The notes beneath the pieces are model-generated. The model ran no database searches and was not told the DNA's origin. It saw only the letters and a list, made by a program, of their open reading frames with translations. From Neolentinus lepideus HHB14362 ss-1 (taxonomy: Eukaryota > Basidiomycota > Agaricomycetes > Gloeophyllales > Gloeophyllaceae), in contig KV425565.1 in NCBI GenBank assembly GCA_001632425.1, positions 386,016 to 450,015 of the forward strand: a DNA stretch of 64,000 nucleotides, given 5' to 3'. Below, in pieces: positions 58,459-64,000 of this stretch. How positions within the stretch are numbered: the first letter of the stretch is position 1; each line of letters opens with the position of its first letter. The translations under genes and the position numbers were made by a program.

Positions 58459-59542
58459 TCACTGTATCGATTGAACAGCATACTGTAAATTAGCCTGCCG
58501 CTCGTTATAATCCCATCTATCCATTCCTCCAAAATCGATCGTGATCGCGCCTGAAGCAATGTTTGCCTGCAACTCCGGTATGTGTGATGCGCGAGCGCGC
58601 CAGCTGTCGCCTCTGCAAGGACCAATGCGATGAGATTTAGCCCAATACCGGAATCGAAATACGACATACATACTCACGTTGCAGTACCATACGGCGCCTC
58701 CGCACTCTTCTGGCTCACAAGCCTGGCACACCCATCCAGATTACTCTTCCCATCGTAGATCCAAATTGTCTTGCCAACATAAATCTCCTGCCAGCCGTCG
58801 TGATCAATTAAGCGGTTTCCAGGCTTCAGGCGTTTTATGCCGGAGCCTATGGCAGGGAGAGGCGCAGGCCGGAGGGAGACGTCGTTGAGGAGGCGGAGGG
58901 CAGCGAGGTTGGAGGTGATGGTGGTTGAGAGGGAAGTGCGTGAGGACGGCGAGGGTGGGGAGAGGATGTGGAAGAGGATTGGCGGCTGGTTACTGGAGCC
59001 TTCGGGCTGTTCGTTGTCATCTGCATCCTCATCTTCATCTTCGTCGTCATCCTCGCTCTCCTGTTCCTCTACGCCCATCTCAGCGTCGTCGGGCGTCTCG
59101 AGGGATTCAGAAAATAGATCGTCCTGTGCTTTGTTCAACTTGTCGCAGAACTCATTCCAAGCCTTTTCGTCCGAGTAGTCTGTCCTGACTATAATGCCCA
59201 CCCCTGGTGCAGCGTTGCTAATTTCGTCGGAAGGGTCTCCATCGTTCAAAAAAGCATACGGTGTATTGGGATCAAATCCCTGTCCATTTCGTTCAGCAAA
59301 CAACCAACAGCAAGAATATGCACTGCTTACAGGAAGATCCTGTGCAGCCTTCTTCTTGTCATCCGGAGATAGATTCCAGAACTCCTGGACGACGCGCAAC
59401 TTGAGCTTCCTTCTTCCTTCTCCAGGGTGATTCGCTTTGATGGCGGCGTACCTGCTCTAAGCCGGCATGAGTGGATGGTGGTGGGCGACTTGGATCAGCC
59501 ACTACTGACCACACAGAGTCTAGCAAAGAGGGAATTGGACAT
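58459..59542 (-). CDS. DUF6924-like basidiomycete protein
   Basis: Five exons (59513-59542, 59331-59456, 58678-59279, 58459-58612, with a further intron at 59280-59330 splitting the second and third) are consistent: 30+126+602+154 = 912 nt, 303 aa. The order is SRYAAIKANHPGEGRRKLKL, VVQEFWNLSPDDKKKAAQDL, then GVGIIVRTDYSDEKAWNEFC, which resembles the DUF6924 opening (VVRTD(F/Y)SD..AW..(L/F)C). An acidic insert follows (ESEDDDEDEDEDADDNEQ), then IPELQANIASGAITIDFGGM at the end. Function unknown. The 51-nt intron at 59280-59330 (GTAAGC ... CTGAAC ... CAG) is in frame without stops, so a 320-aa form would result if it were kept. The first donor (GTGGTC) is weak. Note the listed exons number four. 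Confidence 0.75.
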
Positions 59543-60000
59543 GGAGGTTTGAGTTCTAGTACGCGCTATAGGCCGCGGACGCAGAGGTACTGGTAGCGCG
59601 CTGCGATATTTCAGACTCTATCACGCAGCTGAACGATGTTCCGATACCGTAAAACGGAACCAAAAGAACGAAAACATAGCGGACCGCCGCGTCACGAGCA
59701 ATGTTCGGAGATCGGACCGAAGTCAGCTCTGCAACGTGAGTGGCTGCCTCCAAGTTCGCGGACATTGTCGCGCTGGGCCTCCACAGAAGAGATCACTTGG
59801 GAGATCACTTGACTTCGCATCGTAGGTCATTCATTACCCCGCATCGGTTCTGCGGGGAATTGGCAAGTACCTTTCAGTTATGGTACCTCCCAGTTCGTGG
59901 TACTCGTTGGAAATATACACGGAGAGGCGACCCGCCCCATATAGTCTGGTAGACGTGAGACTCAAATTCTCGACTGCCCCCGGTCAATTTGGTTCTAACC
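59543..60000. promoter_or_regulatory. Divergent intergenic region before the permease gene
   Basis: Between the DUF6924-like gene (-) and the permease (+). Contains the inverted duplicate words GATCACTTGGGAGATCACTTG near 59790. No gene. Confidence 0.4.
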
Positions 60001-62224
60001 ATGGCGCCTCCAGCTGGAACGACAGGTCCATTCATTTCTCATCGTTTCCGCTCGAACAATCAAATCTGATTTTTTTTGGCAGGCACGCAGCTATCTCGTG
60101 GTCGATGGATGTTCGCGTTCGCCCTCGTCACGTCCTTATTCTTCACATGTACGTATCTTCCTCACAAAATCTTGACTATTCTCTCTGACGCCGTCTCATC
60201 AGGGGGCTTCGCCTATGGTCTCCTTGATGTCCTCAACTCGCATTTCCAGAAGGTCTTCGGCATTAGCAAGCTCCAGAGTACAATGTTGCAGCTGGCGTAC
60301 TTTGTAGGCGATATGTGCATCTAATTCCTCACTGCTGACCCCTTATGCCGGCATAGGGTGCCTATCTTGTCTACGCACCCATCGCTGGTGTCTTCGTGAG
60401 TCATTCGGCCTATGTAGATTGTAGACATGCGATGACCTTTGCGCTAGATGAGACGCTATGGCTACAAGGTACTTGCACGCCCTACCTCATCCAAACACCT
60501 ACCTCATGGCCTCTCAGAAAGGTATCCATATGGGTCTGGGATTATACTCTCTTGGTGCGTACCACACGACACATTCGCCGACGTATCCCCGTCCCCACCG
60601 CTGATCCCTCCATGTTCAGGCGCCATATTCTTCTGGCCTTCAGCCAAGTTCGAAAAATACGGCGGCTTCGTCGGCTCCACATTCGTCATCGGTGCATTCA
60701 CCTGTGTCAGCACTATTCTAACTGTATCGCTTACTCTCGCCTGTGTGACTCGGAACAGGATGCGGTCTCGCGACACTCGAAGTGGCTGCTAATTCCTACA
60801 TTGCCGTGCTCGGCTCTCCGAAGTACGCTGCTGCCCGCCTCAACTTTAGTCAAGGTTTCCAAGGGGTTGCGTCGTTCGCGGGTCCGCTCATCGCCAGTAG
60901 GTGGTTCTTCCAAGGAAAGAATGCGACTACTTTGGACACCGTGCAATGGTACGCTTGCTTACCATTAACATGATGCGTGTAAATGACCACCTTGTGCAGG
61001 GTATACCTCGCCGTCGCAGGTCTCGGTCTGGTCCTCAACATCTTGTTCTAGTGCGCAGACTATTTTATTATTCTGGTGCATGAAACCAACTGTCTCTTCG
61101 TAGCTTCTGCGCGCTCCCTGAAATCACCGAAGATGCCCTCGAGGAAGAGATGCATGGCGCAGGCATGTCGAAAGAGCAAGAACCATTCTCGAAACAGTAC
61201 CGCTGCATCTTCGGCTGGGTTGCCCAAACTTGTTACGTGTACGTCCCATCTCCTTCCCCATACCCTTCTCCTAACCCTCTGACCTCTTACACTCATAGGG
61301 GAGCCCAAGTCGGCGTGGCCTCCTTCGTAGTCAACTTCCTCGACGACCAAGGCCTCGGTATCACCCAGTCTCACGCTTCCACTTTGTTCTCCATCTGTCA
61401 GATCACATTCACCATCGGCCGCTTCACTGGCGTCGCGATCCTCAACTTCATCGACCCGGCGCTACTTTTGTCGCTCTACGGCATGTGCTGCATCGCGTTC
61501 TCCATTGGGGTGTCGCAGACCTCAGGATGGGGAGGCGTAGCATGTTTGTTCTGTTTGTTCTTCTTTGAGAGTATCTGTTACCCTGTAAGGCCCCTCATCT
61601 CCTTAGCAAGAGGTTTGTCCGTTGACCAGGCTTGCAAGTGTGTCTTTACCATCGGCACTAAGAACCTCGGCGTCCACACAAAGCGCGGATCGGGACTGAT
61701 CGTCATGGTGTGTCCTTCTTCTCACCGATTGGATCTCTGACTTAACCTCCGCGAGTATCAAGGGCGTTGGAGGCGGTGCATGGTTAGTCTCTTCTCGATA
61801 CCCGTCGGGTAGGCCGGGGAACTGAAGTTACCGCTGTTTCTCAGGTACCCGCCAGCACAAGGGGGCCTGGCTGATAATGTGAGTACGAGGGCCTCGTACC
61901 TGGTGCCGATGACTGGGTATATCGTGATGACTATCTATGCATTGTACGTCACTTCGCTGTTCGCCCCATCGTAGAGTCTATTTGCTGACACATGTAATCT
62001 GAATTTACAGGGGCATTGTGGGTCACCAGGCGGTCGAGGGCGGCTTCCGTATCCGCAACGTCGATGAATTGGCGGTGGAACGTGCCCCCATCGCTGAGGA
62101 GTTCCCGCCCACCACGATGCCAGACTTCGTCGCGAAGGAAAACTATCCTGATGAGGAGAGCACGCCCCCGTCGGAGACGGATAAGAATGCTGATGAGGAG
62201 TATGTGGAGGATGCTAAAGCGTAG
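60001..62224 (+). CDS. MFS sugar permease, FHS family (FucP/L-fucose:H+ symporter-like), possibly frame-broken
   Basis: Many short exons encode a 12-helix transporter, likely for a sugar at the plasma membrane. In order: MAPPAGTTG, RGRWMFAFALVTSLFFT, GFAYGLLDVLNSHFQKVFGI, LQLAYF|GAYLVYAPIAGVF (typical FucP AYFGAY), MRRYGYKKGIHMGLGLYSL, GAIFFWPSAKFEKYGGFV, CGLATLEVAANSYIAVLG, YAAARLNFSQGFQGVASFAG, VYLAVAGLGLVLNILF, LPEITEDALEEEMHGAGM, GAQVGVASFVVNFLDDQG, then FTIGTKNLGVHTKRGSG and a soluble acidic C-terminus (PPSETDKNADEEYVEDAKA). After LNILF an in-frame TAG occurs at ~61050. A good GTGCGC donor follows, but splicing to the CGTAG acceptor gives the wrong frame by one base in a CCC run near 61120. 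So the gene is either a recent pseudogene, uses an unrecognised splice, or has a sequence error. Confidence 0.8.
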
Positions 62225-62388
62225 AACGCCCTGCATTCGACTGTGTTGTTTTGTTAGCTTGTACACATATGGAAGGTTGAGACGAGATCTCCGATGTAAA
62301 AATATCAGCACGCATTTCATGACTGCGATACTAACATTTTCACCAGCGCCGTCGTAAGAAAGTGTTGCAAAGAAGATTAATAAACATG

Positions 62389-63039
62389 TCAAACTACCGA
62401 TGTTTGTGACCCTGCTAGTCGGTCTACAGCCTGTAAGTTCAATTTCAGGATAAAGTCACAGCGAGATAGCCGAAGACAATGAGCTCTTACAACTCGGATG
62501 TAAGGTAGCGATAATAGCTGGCCAATGAATGGCAGTTGCCGTAGGAAAGTCACAATAACAGGGAAGAAATCACTGTTTTCAAAGTTTAGAACAAGAAGCA
62601 GATGACGAGACGAACAACACACGGACGCACCCAAACAGGTTCAAGAATCCGAATGTCTCGATGATCACGCCAATGAACGGCCATTTGAGAAACACCAACA
62701 GAATACCCCCAGTAAAGCATATCGTCCCTCTTAACTTGTTTTTGCGCGCGAAGAAATAGACGGTTCGTTGTGGGCCGATGATTAGCGTGATTCCAATGAG
62801 GAAGGCAATCTGCACCTGACCGTCTAGCGGGAGACACGAAGTAAAGGGGAGCACGATACGTACGTTGCCCAACGCTAAAAGTGCACCATCGAAGAACATC
62901 AAGACCCCCAGGAGCATAAATACGACGCCAAAAGAAGTGGCGGCCACGCCAATTTCTATCAAAGTAACCAGGAATCAGGCATTGGGGAATCATCTGGAAT
63001 TACAGAACTCTCACTTTGAAGGTCCGTTAACCACATCAT
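62389..63039 (-). CDS. GOT1: Vesicle transport protein GOT1
   Basis: Five exons (63015-63039, 62864-62955, 62631-62809, 62491-62572, 62389-62430) sum to 420 nt, 139 aa, the normal size. GOT1 is a small four-helix Golgi membrane protein that assists ER-Golgi transport. The sequence begins MMWLTDLQKIGVAATSFG, then VFMLLGVLMFFDGALLALGN, IAFLIGITLIIGPQRTVYFF, ARKNKLRGTICFTGGILL, FLKWPFIGVIIETFGFLNLF, GDFFPVIVTFLRQLPFIG and ends VDRLAGSQTSVV, all classic. Two adjacent ATGs are possible starts (63039 or 63036). Fully intact. Confidence 0.95.
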
Positions 63040-63511
63040 TTTGGTGGATGTACTAGACTTAAAAAAATGTAGGGTAGTCGTTAGGAGAGGGTGAAGAGGA
63101 CTTGGACAGCCGACGTGTCGCAGACGTCAACCAGCAAGAGAGACGTGTCGAGGTCACGCGGAACTGGATGCGGTGCAAGCCACGTGGACGGTTATGACGA
63201 CGGTCACAACGTTCATGACAAGCGGCTCTTTCGTGGATACCAGCAACACAAAGTTCACAATTTCGATAGTATATATATTGCAGTATACGATGCGTTCTAA
63301 TCTACGCAACGGGCTGCAATCGACAATGATTTCTGTTTTCCGACTAGAGTAGACTAAGACTGCATCCTATTAATGTAATAACTGCCGCACTCAGGGCACC
63401 CGACTCTGACCTCCCACAGACCCAGTAAATTTGCGCCAAACGCTGGATGGCGTATTTTGTGTCGATTCCAGTTTCTTCTCTCATTCCCGTTGACTCCACT
63501 CCATCTATTCC
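63040..63511. other. Intergenic
   Basis: Between the GOT1 start and the 3' end of kinase copy 3; contains an A-run near 63060 and no gene. Confidence 0.5.
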
Positions 63512-64000
63512 TTATGCCAAGGACCGGACGACCGTATCAATCAAGGGCCGCTGCTCGGCGTCCTGATTCTAGCACCCCTGGATGAGATCCCGGACCCCCC
63601 TCTCAAAATGGTCAGGCATGTGAGGGCCTTTCTTGTATTTCGAGACGGACAAAGCAATTTGGAACGGATGTTTTCCTTCGAACGGTGGTTTACCGGCATA
63701 TATCTTGTAAAGCGCGATGGTGAGCGACGACGCGTTTTCAGCCTTCCGGGCATAAGTAATCACTGACTCACCGCCCACATAGTCATTCCGAGGCTATACA
63801 TGTCACTGCGTCGGTCAACCTCATTCACGACATCATCAACACCAGACCACAAGATTTCCGGTGCAGTGTATGCCGTTGAATTTGCTTGAAGAGAATGAGT
63901 AAACCCCTTAACGTCAAGGATCTTAGATCGACCGAAGTCAGCCAGAAGAGGCCGGCCATCTTCGCTGATGAGGACATTAGCCTATGCTCCAGGTTAGAGG
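63512..64000 (-). pseudogene. TKL-like protein kinase, family copy 3, partial at window edge, with premature stop
   Basis: Only the 3' part is in the window; the gene enters from the right edge. Visible exon 63772-63981 is 210 nt, the same as exon 6 of copies 1 and 2, and reads ANVLISEDGRPLLADFGRSK, TAYTAPEIL and DRRSDMYSLGMTMWA. The final exon starts at 63703 (IYAGKPPFEGKHPF) and runs RGVRDLIQGC to a TAG at 63569-63571. That TAG sits where copy 1 has the Trp of RCWDQDPRLRP. Beyond it the frame continues NQDAEQRPLIDTVVRSLA to a normal TAA at 63512-63514. The break removes only the last 19 or so residues. The protein might still fold, so pseudogene status is tentative. Confidence 0.72.

Noticed and set aside
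1..64000. Biosynthetic gene cluster or mating-type locus
   Set aside because: The nitrilase, reductase relic and transporter are not co-oriented or adjacent to a core synthase, and the HMG-box gene has no homeodomain or pheromone/receptor neighbour in the window.

Overview
The window looks like nuclear DNA of a mushroom-forming basidiomycete (Agaricomycete-type). Genes are dense and on both strands, and most are cut by introns of about 48-65 nt with GT-AG borders. The protein families also fit: expanded TKL-like kinases with HGDLKP loops, BTB proteins, a DUF6924-like protein, an FHS/FucP-type permease and a chromodomain-linked base-modification-type protein. No rRNA, tRNA, CRISPR, virus or plasmid feature was seen. 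Gene models were spliced by eye. Where exon lists are given, the lengths sum to a multiple of three.

Layout, left to right. 1.8-11.2 kb (minus strand): HMG-box transcription factor, glycine-rich RRM protein, and an ATM1/HMT1-type ABC half-transporter with a long C-terminal tail; a doubtful small gene lies near 4.4 kb (+). 11.7-14.1 kb: a small helical protein (-), then a two-exon gene (+) that joins a 5-hmdU-DNA-kinase-helical (HMUDK_hel / thymine pyrophosphorylase-like) domain to a C-terminal chromodomain; this is the most unusual gene here. 14.4-19.2 kb: gene-poor, degraded sequence with two small Lys/Pro-tailed ORFs. 19.2-19.7 kb: first copy of a ~490-bp terminal-inverted-repeat element; the second copy is at 33.06-33.55 kb. 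20.5-22.2 kb: conserved hypothetical protein (+). 23.0-26.9 kb: two tandem protein kinases (+); a third member runs off the right edge (63.5-64.0 kb, minus) and carries a nonsense codon.

27.2-30.7 kb: COG5 (-). 31.5-32.8 kb: conserved fungal protein with a His/Arg-rich end (+). 33.9-35.6 kb: mitochondrial enoyl-CoA hydratase (+) facing a 74-aa DMAC1-like membrane protein (-). 36.8-38.5 kb: BTB protein (+). 39.2-39.8 kb: ribosomal protein L12 (-). 40.4-42.2 kb: aldo-keto reductase pseudogene (+). 42.4-43.0 kb: DUF6914-like protein (-). 43.6-44.6 kb: nitrilase (+). 45.2-46.3 kb: Pho80-like cyclin (+). 47.0-50.6 kb: Ran1/Ksp1-like kinase (-). 53.2-55.9 kb: UTP6 (-). 56.2-57.7 kb: Ser/Pro-rich protein with a GC-AG intron (+). 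58.5-59.5 kb: DUF6924-like protein (-). 60.0-62.2 kb: FHS-family permease with an apparent frame lesion (+). 62.4-63.0 kb: GOT1 (-).

Housekeeping functions (ribosome and its biogenesis, Golgi trafficking through COG5 and GOT1, beta-oxidation) are mixed with lineage-specific and decaying genes. Nothing suggests an operon or biosynthetic cluster. The accessory signals are the chromodomain fusion gene, the kinase family, the repeat pair, and the decayed genes near 15-19 and 40-42 kb.
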